From positions 1-64,000 of the forward strand of contig CALUIV010000012.1 in NCBI GenBank assembly GCA_944320775.1: DNA of 64,000 bases. Direction: 5' to 3'. The notes below the pieces were generated by a model. The model was not told the DNA's origin. It was given only the letters and a program-made list of their open reading frames with translations, and made no database searches. Both the position numbers and the translations under genes were made by a program. Each line of letters opens with the position of its first letter. Position 1 is the stretch's first letter. Below are positions 27,143-37,757 of this stretch, piece after piece. The stretch is from an uncultured Paraprevotella sp. (GTDB lineage Bacteria; Bacteroidota; Bacteroidia; Bacteroidales; Bacteroidaceae).

Positions 27143-27817
27143 ATGGGATGGATTATTTTTATTGGTTTTGCTTTAATCAGTTATCTGATTCAGGCAAACT
27201 TGAAAAACAAATTTGAACGTTATTCAAAAATACCGGTCGACCGGGGAATGACGGGCCGCGATGTTGCACTGAAAATGTTGCATGACAATGGTATTTATGA
27301 TGTTGATGTGATCAGTACGCAAGGATCGCTCACAGATCATTATAACCCGACAAATAAGACGGTCAATTTGAGTGAGGATGTATATAATACATGTAGCGTT
27401 GCTGCGGCAGCGGTTGCCGCTCATGAATGTGGTCATGCCGTACAGCATGCACGGGCTTATGCTCCGCTGAAGTTAAGAAGTGGTCTGGTGCCTATTGTAT
27501 CATTCGCGTCAAGTTGGATGCAATGGGTTCTATTGATCGGTATGTTTACGATCAACAGCTTTCCGCAGATTATGTTGTTCGGAATAGCTCTTTTTGCCAT
27601 GACAACTCTGTTTAGTTTGGTCACTTTGCCTGTAGAAATCGATGCCAGTCGTCGTGCTTTGGCATGGTTGAGCAGTGCCGGTATTACCAATTACAGCAAT
27701 CATAAGGCTGCAGAGTCAGCATTACGTTCGGCTGCCTATACTTATGTTGTTGCTGCTTTGGGATCATTGGCTACGTTAGTTTATTATATATTGATCTATA
27801 CAAGCCGTCGTGAATAA
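27143..27817 (+). CDS. YugP-type membrane zinc metallopeptidase
   Basis: A 224-residue membrane protein. HECGHAVQH with the first zinc His at residue 94 and a downstream Glu-containing segment (LPVEIDASRRAL) are the marks of the neutral zinc metallopeptidase 2 family. Hydrophobic segments lie at residues 1-17, about 125-160 and 195-215. The substrate is unknown. The exchanger gene follows 33 bases later. Confidence 0.92.
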   Translation: MGWIIFIGFALISYLIQANLKNKFERYSKIPVDRGMTGRDVALKMLHDNGIYDVDVISTQGSLTDHYNPTNKTVNLSEDVYNTCSVAAAAVAAHECGHAVQHARAYAPLKLRSGLVPIVSFASSWMQWVLLIGMFTINSFPQIMLFGIALFAMTTLFSLVTLPVEIDASRRALAWLSSAGITNYSNHKAAESALRSAAYTYVVAALGSLATLVYYILIYTSRRE

Positions 27818-27850
27818 GCGACGGCCATTTTGTTTCTTAGTCTTATATAT

Positions 27851-28816
27851 ATGGATTTATTTTTTTTGATACTTGGGGTTGTTCTGGTATTGTGGGGTGC
27901 TGACAAACTGACTGATGGAGCTACTGGGCTTGCACGTCGTTTTCAGGTAAATGATTTGGTCATCGGGCTGACTGTTGTTGCTTTTGGTACTTCTTTACCG
28001 GAATTCGTGACGAGTCTTTTTGCTGCCATAAAGGGTAGTTCTGCCATTTCTTTGGGTAATGTGATCGGAAGCAATATCTTTAATACATTAGTTATAGTCG
28101 GAATGACTGCTTTGACCCGACCAATATGGGTGAGCAAGTCGACATTGGCAAAAGATATTCCTTTTGCATTGTTGTCTTCACTTGTGTTTGGTGTTCTATG
28201 TCTCGATCTTTGGTTTAATGCAACGGATGAGAATTATATAAGTCGGGGCGATGGTTTGATTTTGCTGTTCTTTTTTGTCATTTTTATGTATTATACTTTT
28301 TCTATTGCTCGTAATAAAAATGAAGGAGAACAAGTTACTGAGGCTTCGTTGGTTCAGGAAGCATCAATGCCGTATTGGAAAATAGGTTTATATATCGTAT
28401 TAGGATTAGTCGGTTTGGTACTTGGAGGAAATCTTTTTGTTTCCGGAGCAAGTGGTATTGCAGCCGATTTGGGAGTCAGCGAGGCGGTGATCGGATTGAC
28501 TTTGGTTGCAGGAGGTACGTCTTTGCCTGAATTGGCAACTTCGATTGTTGCTGCAAAGAAAGGCAATTCAGCTATTGCTATCGGAAATGTGATCGGAAGC
28601 AATATTTTTAATGTCTTTTTTGTATTAGGAATTTGTTCCTTCATTTCTCCGATGAATGCAACTTCTGTCTCATTGACAGATATTTTTATTCTGATTTTCA
28701 GTATGCTGCTAATGTGGGGCTTTGCTTCAACCAGTCGAAAAATTTCCAGATGGGAAGGTTTGGTTATGGTTGTTCTTTATTGCTCTTATGTTACTTATCT
28801 TATTTTAAATTTATAA
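27851..28816 (+). CDS. Calcium/sodium antiporter (CaCA family, YrbG-like)
   Basis: A 321-residue inner-membrane exchanger with the duplicated alpha repeats of the family: GTSLPEFVTS...GNVIGSNIFNT (about residues 50-90) and GTSLPELATS...GNVIGSNIFNV (about 220-257). About ten hydrophobic segments are visible. The ATG at 27851 is preferred over the upstream TTG at 27830. Ion preference is a family inference. Confidence 0.93.
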   Translation: MDLFFLILGVVLVLWGADKLTDGATGLARRFQVNDLVIGLTVVAFGTSLPEFVTSLFAAIKGSSAISLGNVIGSNIFNTLVIVGMTALTRPIWVSKSTLAKDIPFALLSSLVFGVLCLDLWFNATDENYISRGDGLILLFFFVIFMYYTFSIARNKNEGEQVTEASLVQEASMPYWKIGLYIVLGLVGLVLGGNLFVSGASGIAADLGVSEAVIGLTLVAGGTSLPELATSIVAAKKGNSAIAIGNVIGSNIFNVFFVLGICSFISPMNATSVSLTDIFILIFSMLLMWGFASTSRKISRWEGLVMVVLYCSYVTYLILNL

Positions 28817-28831
28817 AAGGTGATGATATAA

Positions 28832-28911
28832 AAAATGTGTCAAAATAGAACTATATGAATCGGTTTATGAATTGATTCTGATCTGTGTAAAGTTCTATTT
28901 TGACACATTTT
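28832..28911. repeat. 21-bp inverted repeat with structured 38-base loop
   Basis: Perfect 21-bp arms (28832-28852 and 28891-28911) flank a loop holding a smaller GAATC/GATTC pair. It lies between converging genes and probably terminates both, but the long loop is not typical. Confidence 0.75.
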
Positions 28912-28923
28912 GTTTCTTTCTTG

Positions 28924-29337
28924 TTACTCTTTACGTTCAAAAGTCAGGCTTTTAGGAATTTTTTCAAGTTTTCTGCCGACTATTTTTTTTATGGCAACAC
29001 CACCAACCTGTTCAAAGTTATATTTGCCATTGCTTTGAATGGTTAATTCTACTTCTTGGGTTTCTGATCCCTGATCGTTTGACAAACGGATTACAGCACT
29101 TTGTTCATTAATTATTTTGGCAGAAGTAATACTCCAGATGCCGTAAATGTTGCCTTTTAAAAAACCATGCATGGGGCCAAACATTTCCATTCCCGGTACA
29201 TTGATACTTTCTTCATATAAATCAATAACCAGACTTAGTTCTGCTTCTTTGCAATAAAGTGAAGCTTTGAATGGTTTTTGTGCCATTAATTTTACAGACA
29301 ACAATGCTATTGTCAAGCACATTAGAATTTTTCTCAT
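28924..29337 (-). CDS. Secreted hypothetical protein
   Basis: A 137-residue protein with a signal peptide (residues 1-19, cleavage near LMAQ). The mature part is strand-rich (SLVIDLYEESINVPGM, AVIRLSNDQ), suggesting a small beta fold in the periplasm. No family recognised. A TATCTTTG -7 box lies at 29369-29362 on the minus strand. Confidence 0.78.
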   Translation of the reverse strand: MRKILMCLTIALLSVKLMAQKPFKASLYCKEAELSLVIDLYEESINVPGMEMFGPMHGFLKGNIYGIWSITSAKIINEQSAVIRLSNDQGSETQEVELTIQSNGKYNFEQVGGVAIKKIVGRKLEKIPKSLTFERKE

Positions 29338-29568
29338 AGTTTTTCCGATAATAATTTATTGCAAAGATATGCTTTTCTTTTCTTCAACAATAGAAAATAG
29401 AAAAAAATATATTAAAAACTGTCTTTTTTGCATCTTTTATTATAGATAAATAATATTTCTATAAAAATGATATTCTCTGACAGTCGACTTATTATGCTTA
29501 AAAACAAGTTTTTTTATTTTAGGATAATATTTTTTTTTGTATTTTTGCGACAAATTAAAATGTTAATA

Positions 29569-31251
29569 ATGAATAAAGAAGTATTGACTCCGGATTTTAT
29601 CTTTGAATCCAGTTGGGAAGTTTGCAATAAGGTAGGCGGTATTTATACGGTGTTGTCTACACGTGCAAAGACTTTGCAGGATGCCATGACGGATAAAATT
29701 GTTTTTATTGGCCCTGATTTTTGGAAGGATAAGGAAAATCCTTTGTTTCTTGAGGATCTTTCCTTATTTAAAACATGGCAGGAACATGCCGTGAAAGATG
29801 AAAATCTGAAAATTCGCACCGGACGGTGGAATATCCCTGGAAAACCATTGGTAATATTAGTCGATTTCACACCATATTTTGAAATCAAAAATGATATTTA
29901 TGCCAAATTGTGGGCTGATTTTCAGGTCGACTCTTTGCATGCATATGGGGATTATGACGAAGCTTCAATGTTTTCTTATGCCGCAGGACTTGTTGTGGAA
30001 AGCTTTTATCGCTATCATTTTGATGAATCTAAAAATGTTATTTATCAGGCACATGAATGGATGACAGGTTTAGGTGCTTTATATATTCAGAAGAATGTAC
30101 CGGAGATTGCTACGATTTTTACTACGCATGCAACAAGTATCGGACGTTCAATCGCGGGAAATAACAAGCCACTGTATGATTATCTGTTTGCCTATAATGG
30201 TAATCAGATGGCAGAAGAATTAAATATGCAATCAAAGCATTCTATAGAACGCCAGACAGCACATAATGTAGATTGTTTCACGACGGTTAGTAGTGTGACA
30301 GATCGTGAATGTGCAGAATTATTGGATAAGAAAGCAGATGTAATTCTGAGAAATGGCTTTGAAAGCAATTTTGTACCTAAAGGTGTTTCCTTTACTAATA
30401 AACGGAAAAAGGCTCGGGCTAAAATTTTTCAGGTTGCAAATGCTTTGTTGGGAATGCAGTTTACGGATGATACCATGATTGTTGCCACCAGCGGACGTTA
30501 CGAATTTAAGAACAAAGGAATTGATGTATATCTTGAAGCTTTGAACCGTTCGTTGCGTAACAAGGATTTGACAAAACAGGTGCTGGCTTTGGTGCAGGTT
30601 CCCGGTTGGGTGGCTTGTCCGCGTGAAGATCTTCAGAAGCGGTTACAGAAAAATCAAATCTATGATACGCCATTGGAATTTCCTATATTGACGCATTGGT
30701 TGCATAATATGACACATGATCAGGTCATTGACATGTTGAAACATTTTAATATGTGGAACAGACCGGAGGACAAGGTTAAAGTTATGTTTGTACCTTGTTA
30801 TTTAGATGGTTCGGACGGTATCTTTAACATGGTTTATTATGATTTGCTTATTGGTAATGACTTGAGTGTTTATGCTTCATATTATGAGCCATGGGGATAT
30901 ACACCGCTTGAAAGTGTTGCTTTTAAAGTTCCATGTATTACAACCAATTTATCCGGTTTTGGCGTTTGGGTTAACCAATTGATGGGACATGATGGAACTC
31001 TGCAGGATGGCGTTAAGGTTATTCAGCGTACGGATTATAATTATTCGGAAGTTGCAGACGATATTAAAGATGCAATAGCTGAATTCTCAAATTATAGTGA
31101 GAAAGAAATAAAGAATTCAAGAACCAATGCTTCTGCAATTGCTCAGCAGGCATTATGGAAGAATTTTATCAAGGCTTATTATGAGGCATACGATTTTGCT
31201 TTGCAGAAAGCTCGGAAGCGTATAAAAAATATGGAAAAAGAGGAGAATTAA
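29569..31251 (+). CDS. GT3-type glycogen synthase
   Basis: A 560-residue glycosyltransferase resembling the eukaryotic-type (GT3) glycogen synthases of Bacteroidetes rather than bacterial GlgA (GT5). It begins with [20 protein letters not shown], the KVGG donor loop, and has [24 protein letters not shown] and the acceptor/donor Glu region [13 protein letters not shown]. ATGs at 29569 (used) and 29560 follow a TATTTTTG box at 29540-29547; a frame extension to 29467 lies upstream of that box and is unlikely. The glucan phosphorylase gene follows 31 bases later. Confidence 0.92.
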   Translation: MNKEVLTPDFIFESSWEVCNKVGGIYTVLSTRAKTLQDAMTDKIVFIGPDFWKDKENPLFLEDLSLFKTWQEHAVKDENLKIRTGRWNIPGKPLVILVDFTPYFEIKNDIYAKLWADFQVDSLHAYGDYDEASMFSYAAGLVVESFYRYHFDESKNVIYQAHEWMTGLGALYIQKNVPEIATIFTTHATSIGRSIAGNNKPLYDYLFAYNGNQMAEELNMQSKHSIERQTAHNVDCFTTVSSVTDRECAELLDKKADVILRNGFESNFVPKGVSFTNKRKKARAKIFQVANALLGMQFTDDTMIVATSGRYEFKNKGIDVYLEALNRSLRNKDLTKQVLALVQVPGWVACPREDLQKRLQKNQIYDTPLEFPILTHWLHNMTHDQVIDMLKHFNMWNRPEDKVKVMFVPCYLDGSDGIFNMVYYDLLIGNDLSVYASYYEPWGYTPLESVAFKVPCITTNLSGFGVWVNQLMGHDGTLQDGVKVIQRTDYNYSEVADDIKDAIAEFSNYSEKEIKNSRTNASAIAQQALWKNFIKAYYEAYDFALQKARKRIKNMEKEEN

Positions 31252-31282
31252 CAACACAATAAATTTTTTAATTAAAGAGTTT

Positions 31283-33850
31283 ATGAAAATTAAAGCAAGT
31301 AACTCTAATGGAATCAGCTGGAAAGAAGTGACAGTAAAATCACATATTCCAGAAGAATTGAAAAAGTTAGAAGAATTGGCCCGGAATATGTGGTGGGCTT
31401 GGAATCATGAAGCTCGTGATTTGTTCAGATCTTTGGATAAAGAATTATTTGAAGAGGTTGGTTCAAATCCGGTATTATTGTTGGAACGTTTGAGCTACGA
31501 ACGTTTGGAAGAGCTGTCTCAGGATAAAAAGATCCTGGCGAAAATGGATTCCGTTTATAAATTATTCCGTGATTATATTGACGTAGAACCTGATAAGAAA
31601 CGGGCGTCAGTCGCTTATTTCTGTATGGAATATGGTTTGAATCAGGTCTTGAAGATTTATTCTGGTGGTCTTGGCGTTTTAGCCGGTGATTATTTAAAGG
31701 AGGCTTCTGACAGTAATGTGGATATGTGTGCAGTAGGCTTCTTGTACCGTTATGGTTATTTCACTCAGACTTTGTCTATGGACGGTCAGCAGATAGCTAA
31801 TTACGAGGCTCAAAATTTTGGTAGTCTGCCAATTGAACGTCAGCTTGATGAGCAAGGTAATCCATTGGTTGTAGATGTACCTTATATGGATTATTTTGTG
31901 CATGCTTATGTATGGCGTGTTAATGTTGGCCGTATCAAATTATATCTGTTGGATACTGACAATGAAATGAATTCAGAATTTGACCGCCCGATTACACATT
32001 CACTTTATGGAGGTGATTGGGAGAATCGTCTGAAGCAGGAAATTTTGCTTGGTATCGGTGGCGTATTGACATTGAAGAAATTAGGTATTACTAAAGATAT
32101 TTACCACTGTAATGAAGGACATGCTGCACTTTGCAATGTTCAAAGATTACTTGATTATGTAAATAGTGGTCTTACCTTTAATCAAGCATTGGAACTGGTT
32201 CGTGCTTCGTCTCTTTATACTGTGCACACTCCAGTGCCGGCTGGTCACGACTATTTTGATGAAGGACTCTTTGGAAAGTATATGGGCGGTTATCCGGCCA
32301 TGTTGGGCATTACATGGGATGAGTTCATCGGTATGGGACGTCAGAACCCAGATGATCATTCAGAACGTTTCTGTATGTCTACTTTTGCATGTAACACATG
32401 TCAGGAGGTTAATGGTGTAAGCTGGTTGCATGGAAAGGTTTCTCAGGAAATGTTTGCCAATATCTGGAAAGGATATTTTCCAGAGGAAAGTCATGTCGGT
32501 TATGTAACCAATGGTGTACATTTCCCGACTTGGGCAGCTACTGAGTGGAAACGTTTCTATATTGAGCATTTCAATGAGAAATTTATGGAAGACCAAAGCA
32601 ATGAAAAAATTTGGGAAGCAATTTACCAGGTTCCTGATGAGTTGGTTTGGCAGACAAGAGTTCAGTTGAAGAATAAATTGATTGACTATATTCGTGAACA
32701 GTTCCGTGATAGCTGGTTGAAAAACCAGGGTGATCCTTCACGTGTTGTTTCTTTGATGGACAAGATCAATCCGAATGCATTGCTTATTGGATTTGGACGT
32801 CGCTTTGCAACATATAAGCGTGCTCATCTTCTTTTCACGGATTTGGAGCGTCTTTCTAAGATTGTTAACAATCCCAATTATCCTGTACAATTCCTTTATA
32901 CTGGTAAGGCACACCCTGCTGATGGTGCCGGTCAGGGCTTGATTAAGAAGATTTATGAGATTTCTCAACGTCCGGAGTTCTTAGGTAAGATTATCTTCCT
33001 GGAGAATTATGATATGCAATTGGCACGTCGTTTGGTCAGTGGTGTTGATATCTGGATGAATACGCCGACTCGTCCGCTTGAAGCATCTGGTACATCTGGC
33101 GAAAAGGCTTTGATGAACGGTGTTTTGAACTTGTCTGTATTGGATGGTTGGTGGCTTGAAGGTTACCGTGAAGGTGCTGGTTGGGCTTTGACAGAGAAAC
33201 GTACTTATCAGAATCAGGCTCATCAGGATCAGTTGGATGCTGCTACAATTTATAGCCTTCTTGAAAATGAAATCTTGCCATTGTATTATGCACGCAACAA
33301 GAAAGGATATTCTGAAGGTTGGGTAAGAACAATCAAGAACTCTATTGCTCAGATTGCACCGCATTATACCATGAAACGTCAGTTGGATGATTATTATAGC
33401 AAGTTCTATAATCGTCAGGCTGCACGTTTTAAGGATTTAGCTGCTGATGACAATAAGAAAGCTAAAGAGATTGCTGCATGGAAGGAAAGTGTTGCTGAAC
33501 GTTGGGATGCAATCAATGTAGTCGCTTCTGAAAAAGCAGAATCAATGCAGGCAGGAAGCCTGGAGACCGGTAAATCATATGATGTAATGGTACAGATTGA
33601 CGAGCAAGGCTTAAACGATGCGATAGGTGTAGAAATTGTAACTTTACATACAGATAAAGACGGAAAGGATCATATTTATTCTGTTGTTCCGCTTGAAGTT
33701 ACTGGCCATGAAGGAAATGTATATACTTTCAAAGGAACTTATGCATTGAACAATTCTGGTAGCTTTAAGGCTGCATGCAGAATGTACCCGAAAAATGCTG
33801 AGTTGCCACATCGTCAGGACTTCTGTTATGTAAAATGGTTTTTGATTTAA
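31283..33850 (+). CDS. glgP: Alpha-glucan (glycogen/maltodextrin) phosphorylase with DUF3417 domain
   Basis: An 855-residue GT35 enzyme that releases glucose-1-phosphate from glucans. It has an N-terminal DUF3417 domain (about 15-130) with the [11 protein letters not shown] motif. The PLP-lysine region is [13 protein letters not shown] near residue 610, the short type found in bacteria and archaea. CNEGHAAL and [13 protein letters not shown] are also typical. Adjacent to the GT3 synthase, so synthesis and breakdown of storage glucan are linked. Branching and debranching enzymes are not in the window. Confidence 0.95.
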   Translation: MKIKASNSNGISWKEVTVKSHIPEELKKLEELARNMWWAWNHEARDLFRSLDKELFEEVGSNPVLLLERLSYERLEELSQDKKILAKMDSVYKLFRDYIDVEPDKKRASVAYFCMEYGLNQVLKIYSGGLGVLAGDYLKEASDSNVDMCAVGFLYRYGYFTQTLSMDGQQIANYEAQNFGSLPIERQLDEQGNPLVVDVPYMDYFVHAYVWRVNVGRIKLYLLDTDNEMNSEFDRPITHSLYGGDWENRLKQEILLGIGGVLTLKKLGITKDIYHCNEGHAALCNVQRLLDYVNSGLTFNQALELVRASSLYTVHTPVPAGHDYFDEGLFGKYMGGYPAMLGITWDEFIGMGRQNPDDHSERFCMSTFACNTCQEVNGVSWLHGKVSQEMFANIWKGYFPEESHVGYVTNGVHFPTWAATEWKRFYIEHFNEKFMEDQSNEKIWEAIYQVPDELVWQTRVQLKNKLIDYIREQFRDSWLKNQGDPSRVVSLMDKINPNALLIGFGRRFATYKRAHLLFTDLERLSKIVNNPNYPVQFLYTGKAHPADGAGQGLIKKIYEISQRPEFLGKIIFLENYDMQLARRLVSGVDIWMNTPTRPLEASGTSGEKALMNGVLNLSVLDGWWLEGYREGAGWALTEKRTYQNQAHQDQLDAATIYSLLENEILPLYYARNKKGYSEGWVRTIKNSIAQIAPHYTMKRQLDDYYSKFYNRQAARFKDLAADDNKKAKEIAAWKESVAERWDAINVVASEKAESMQAGSLETGKSYDVMVQIDEQGLNDAIGVEIVTLHTDKDGKDHIYSVVPLEVTGHEGNVYTFKGTYALNNSGSFKAACRMYPKNAELPHRQDFCYVKWFLI

Positions 33851-33874
33851 ACTAGATATAAATAGTTCTGATAT

Positions 33875-33907
33875 AACGAAACAGTTTTTTAAAAAAACTG
33901 TTTCGTT
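33875..33907 (+). terminator. Terminator after glgP
   Basis: AACGAAACAGTTTTTT pairs with its complement around a 1-base loop and is followed by TTTTTT. A/T pairs fill the top of the stem, so the effective loop is larger. Confidence 0.85.
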
Positions 33908-34049
33908 TTTTTGTGCTTATATGCATTAGTGTCTTTAAGACTCATATATGTATTCATTTATAAGAGCTGTATGACAAAATGTTATTAAACTTGGGTTTGT
34001 TCTTGTTAAACAAGATGGATATTTTATTATATTTATTTAGTATATTATG

Positions 34050-34081
34050 TTTGTACTTGCATTATGATATTTGTATTTTTG
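34050..34081 (+). promoter_or_regulatory. aspA promoter
   Basis: TTTG (34050-34053), 20 bases, TATTTTTG (34074-34081), a perfect match, 27 bases before the aspA ATG. Confidence 0.8.
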
Positions 34082-34108
34082 TTTAAGCAAATCTTAAAAA
34101 TATAATCT

Positions 34109-35515
34109 ATGAATACAAAAATGACAAGAGTTGAGAAGGATCTTATAGGTAGTCGTGAATTGCCAGCTGATGCACTATATGGCATACAGACATTACGTGG
34201 CATGGAGAATTTTCCGATAAGTGGGTCTCGTCTGTACGACTATCCTTTGTTTATAAAAGGTATTGCGATGACTAAAGAAGCTGCGGCCGAAGCCAATGCG
34301 CAGCTTGGTCTGATTCCGGAGTCAATAAAAGAAGCCATAGTAAAGGTCTGTCGGGAAATTGTGGAAGGAAGTTGGCATCAGGAATTTTGCATTGATATGA
34401 TTCAGGGTGGTGCTGGAACCAGTACTAATATGAACGCAAATGAGGTAATTGCCAATCGGGCTTTGGTTTTGATGGGGCATCATCCCGGGGAATATGAATA
34501 TTGTTCTCCACATGATCATGTAAATTGTTCTCAGTCCACCAATGATGTGTATCCTACAGCAATACATCTTGGGCTTTATGCCAGTCATTTGGAACTTTTG
34601 CCTGTTTTGAAAGCATTGATTGCTGCATGTGAACAAAAAAGTGTGGAGTTTGCTGATATCTTGAAGATGGGACGTACGCAACTTGAAGATGCCGTGCCTA
34701 TGACTTTAGGACAGACATTTGGTGCTTATGCCAGCATTTTAAGACATGAAGTTGACTTACTGAACAAGGCAGCAGAAGATTTTCTGACAGTTAATATGGG
34801 AGCTACTGCAATTGGAACAGGAGTTTGTTCGGTTGATGGGTATTCAGAAGCTTGTATAGCAGCTTTACGTCAGATTACAGGATGGGAGGTTCGTCTTGCA
34901 GATGATCTGGTAGGTGCAACGTCTGACACATCTTGTATGGTAGGTTATTCCGCTGCATTAAAACGACTGTCTGTCAAATTAAGTAAGATATGTAATGATT
35001 TGCGTTTGCTTGCCAGCGGACCGCGATGCGGATTGGCTGAAATTAATTTACCGGCTATGCAGCCCGGTTCATCTATAATGCCGGGAAAGGTAAATCCTGT
35101 CATTCCTGAAGTAATGAATCAGATTTGTTTTAAAGTTATCGGTAATGAGTTGTGTGTGACCATGGCTGGTGAAGCTGCGCAAATGGAATTAAATGCAATG
35201 GAACCTGTTATGGCTCAATGCTGTTTTGAATCAATCAAATTGCTGATGCATGGTATGGAAACATTACGTCTGCGTTGTATTGAGGGAATTACCGCCAATG
35301 CAGATCATTGTCGTGATGAAGTGCGCCATAGTATCGGTACGGTAACAGCTTTGAATCCATTTATCGGATACGACAAAGCGACAGAAATTGCACAAGAAGC
35401 TTTAGCTACGGGAAAGAGTGTCTACCAGCTTGTCCTGGAAAAAGGTATTATGGATCAAAAAGAATTGGATCGTGTGTTACAACCTGAAAATATGATTCAT
35501 CCGCAAAAAAAATAA
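34109..35515 (+). CDS. aspA: Aspartate ammonia-lyase
   Basis: A 468-residue fumarase/aspartase-superfamily enzyme that converts aspartate to fumarate and ammonia. It shows GAGTSTNMNANEV, SQSTNDVYPTA and the signature loop GSSIMPGKVNPVIPEV with the catalytic Ser. The length and N-terminal RVEKDLIGSRELPADALYGIQT fit AspA rather than FumC. In Bacteroidales fumarate produced this way can feed fumarate respiration. Monocistronic between its own promoter and terminator. Confidence 0.95.
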   Translation: MNTKMTRVEKDLIGSRELPADALYGIQTLRGMENFPISGSRLYDYPLFIKGIAMTKEAAAEANAQLGLIPESIKEAIVKVCREIVEGSWHQEFCIDMIQGGAGTSTNMNANEVIANRALVLMGHHPGEYEYCSPHDHVNCSQSTNDVYPTAIHLGLYASHLELLPVLKALIAACEQKSVEFADILKMGRTQLEDAVPMTLGQTFGAYASILRHEVDLLNKAAEDFLTVNMGATAIGTGVCSVDGYSEACIAALRQITGWEVRLADDLVGATSDTSCMVGYSAALKRLSVKLSKICNDLRLLASGPRCGLAEINLPAMQPGSSIMPGKVNPVIPEVMNQICFKVIGNELCVTMAGEAAQMELNAMEPVMAQCCFESIKLLMHGMETLRLRCIEGITANADHCRDEVRHSIGTVTALNPFIGYDKATEIAQEALATGKSVYQLVLEKGIMDQKELDRVLQPENMIHPQKK

Positions 35516-35566
35516 TCAGTCAACCTGATGATGAAGATAAACAAATCATAAATTCAATTATTGATT

Positions 35567-35619
35567 AAAAAAGCTCTTTTATTTTCGCTTAGAATCAACG
35601 AAAATAAAAGAGCTTTTTT
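35567..35619. terminator. Bidirectional terminator between aspA and the carboxylase operon
   Basis: A perfect 21-bp stem with an 11-base loop, A-rich on the left and T-rich on the right, between converging genes. Confidence 0.92.
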
Positions 35620-35656
35620 TGAGGAATTACCTATTTGGGGCAATTATGATTCGTTT

Positions 35657-37189
35657 TTACAATGGTATGTTTCCATGTTTTTTAGGAGGCAATGTCTTCA
35701 TCTTATTGCGTGTCATTTCAAGTGCCTGGATTAACTTGCGACGTGTTTGTTTTGGCTCGATGATCTCATCGATATAGCCCAACTCTGCTACGCGATAAGG
35801 GTTGGCAAAGTTCTCCTTGTATTCCTGGATTGCTTTTTTCTTTGTCTCTTCGTCAGCCTTTCTGTAGAGGATATTTACAGCGCCTTCTGCTCCCATAACA
35901 GCAACTTCTGCTGTAGGGTATGCAAAATTGACATCAGAACCAGTCTGTTTGCTTGACATAACGATATAGGCACCACCATAAGCCTTACGTGTAATGACAG
36001 TCAGTTTTGGAACTGTTGCTTCTGCGTAGGCATAAACGATCTTGGCACCATGACGGATAATTCCATTATGTTCCTGATTGGTACCGCACAAGAATCCCGG
36101 AACGTCCTCAAATGTGACGATAGGAATATTGAAACAGTCGCAGAATCGGATAAAACGGGAAATCTTGTCGGAAGAATCAATATCCAGAACACCTGCAAGG
36201 AAAGCTGGCTGATTGGCTACAATACCGACAGAACGTCCGCCCAAGCGACCGAATCCGACAATTGCATTCTTTGCGAAATGCGGCATTACTTCGAAGAAAT
36301 AATGGTCATCCAAAACAGGTTCGATGATGTCCTTCATGTCATAAGGAATATTTGGATCTACTGGCACGACTGTTTGCAGACTTTCTTCTTCTCGGTTGAG
36401 ATCATCATTACAAGGATTGTTTGGAGCGTCGTCCATATTGTTTTGAGGCAAGAAAGTAAGCAATTCGCGAATACCCATCAGAACTTCTTCTTCCGTGTTG
36501 CTCAGGAAATGAGCTACGCCACTTTTGCTGCTGTGTGTATAGGCACCGCCTAATTCCTCTTTGTTTACCTCTTCATGAGTTACAGTCTTGACAACATCCG
36601 GTCCGGTAACAAACATGTGGCTGTTCTCTTTAACCATAAAGATGAAGTCGGTCAATGCTGGAGAATAGCAGGCACCACCGGCGCAAGGACCGAGAATTGC
36701 TGAAATCTGCGGAATTACACCTGAAGAAATCGTATTCTGGTAGAAAATAGAAGCATAGCCGGTCAGACTTTCAACACCTTCTTGGATACGTGCGCCTCCA
36801 GAGTCGTTCAGAGCAATGATCGGTGCACCATTTTTCAGAGCCAGTTCCTGTACCTTAACGATTTTCTGAGAATTTACAGCACTTAGTGTTCCACCGTAAA
36901 CTGTAAAGTCATAGGCATAGACAAAAACCTGACGTCCGTTGATTTTTCCATAACCCGAAACAACTCCGTCTCCTGGTATATGCGATTTATCCATACCAAA
37001 ATTGGTACATTTATGTACGGCTAATTTGTCCATTTCGACAAATGTTCCTTTATCAAGCAACATGTCGATACGTTCACGTGCCGTCATTTTTCCGCTTTCA
37101 TGCTGTTTCTGAATACGTTCAAGACCTCCACCGAGTTCGGCAGCTTTGTTTTTTTCTTGAAACAGCTTATATTGTTCGTCTCTTTCCAT
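35657..37189 (-). CDS. Acyl-CoA carboxylase carboxyltransferase subunit (propionyl-CoA type)
   Basis: A 510-residue carboxyltransferase (crotonase fold duplicated) of the PccB/MmdA type that moves CO2 from biotin to an acyl-CoA. It has ALNDSGGARIQEGVESL and GPCAGGACYSPA for acyl-CoA/biotin binding, then FEDVPGFLCG and RKAYGGAY in the second half. It is the last gene of the accC-bccP-pccB operon. Propionyl-CoA is the likely substrate from family resemblance; acetyl-CoA or others cannot be excluded. No decarboxylase membrane pump subunit is next to it. Confidence 0.92.
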   Translation of the reverse strand: MERDEQYKLFQEKNKAAELGGGLERIQKQHESGKMTARERIDMLLDKGTFVEMDKLAVHKCTNFGMDKSHIPGDGVVSGYGKINGRQVFVYAYDFTVYGGTLSAVNSQKIVKVQELALKNGAPIIALNDSGGARIQEGVESLTGYASIFYQNTISSGVIPQISAILGPCAGGACYSPALTDFIFMVKENSHMFVTGPDVVKTVTHEEVNKEELGGAYTHSSKSGVAHFLSNTEEEVLMGIRELLTFLPQNNMDDAPNNPCNDDLNREEESLQTVVPVDPNIPYDMKDIIEPVLDDHYFFEVMPHFAKNAIVGFGRLGGRSVGIVANQPAFLAGVLDIDSSDKISRFIRFCDCFNIPIVTFEDVPGFLCGTNQEHNGIIRHGAKIVYAYAEATVPKLTVITRKAYGGAYIVMSSKQTGSDVNFAYPTAEVAVMGAEGAVNILYRKADEETKKKAIQEYKENFANPYRVAELGYIDEIIEPKQTRRKLIQALEMTRNKMKTLPPKKHGNIPL

Positions 37190-37239
37190 AACTAATTATC
37201 GGTTAATACATTTTTAATAATGAGGAGTTTGTCATCGGC

Positions 37240-37755
37240 TTATTCCGCCTTGTCCAGATCCAAAAGAATAAGCACTTGGTCAGCGCTGACAGCATCACCT
37301 TCCTGTACCAGGATTTCCTTGATGGTACAGTCGGCATTTACTTTATAGTTGCTTTGCATCTTCATTGCTTCGATGACGATTGCCGTATCTCCTGCATTCA
37401 GATGATCACCTGTTTTTACAGGGATGCTGACAACTTTACCCGGCATAGGCGAAACAATCTTGTTGTCTTGCTGTTCGTCATTACCTTTTTTCAGACGCAG
37501 ATATTTCGCACTGGAATCAACGATGTCTACGTCGTAAGTTGAGAAGTTGGTATTCACGCGATAGTGCTTGCCATTATCGGAACGTACGAATTCTGCATTG
37601 TATGATTTTCCTGCATAGAGAATAGAACATCCTCCACGTTCAACCATGGCTACATCAACTTCATATTCAACACCGTCGATGCTGATATGCACATTGTTGC
37701 CTTCTTTGCTGAGCAATTCAACCTCAGCTACTCTGTCTCCGATACGTATTTCCAT
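37240..37755 (-). CDS. Biotin carboxyl carrier protein subunit
   Basis: A 171-residue protein whose C-terminal 70 residues form a biotinyl domain with VSPMPGKVVS and the biotinylated Lys132 in EAMKMQ. The N-terminal 90 residues are a linker/assembly domain. It starts 2 bases after the biotin carboxylase and ends 50 bases before the carboxyltransferase, so it is the carrier for that complex. Confidence 0.94.
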   Translation of the reverse strand: MEIRIGDRVAEVELLSKEGNNVHISIDGVEYEVDVAMVERGGCSILYAGKSYNAEFVRSDNGKHYRVNTNFSTYDVDIVDSSAKYLRLKKGNDEQQDNKIVSPMPGKVVSIPVKTGDHLNAGDTAIVIEAMKMQSNYKVNADCTIKEILVQEGDAVSADQVLILLDLDKAE

Positions 37756-37757
37756 AA

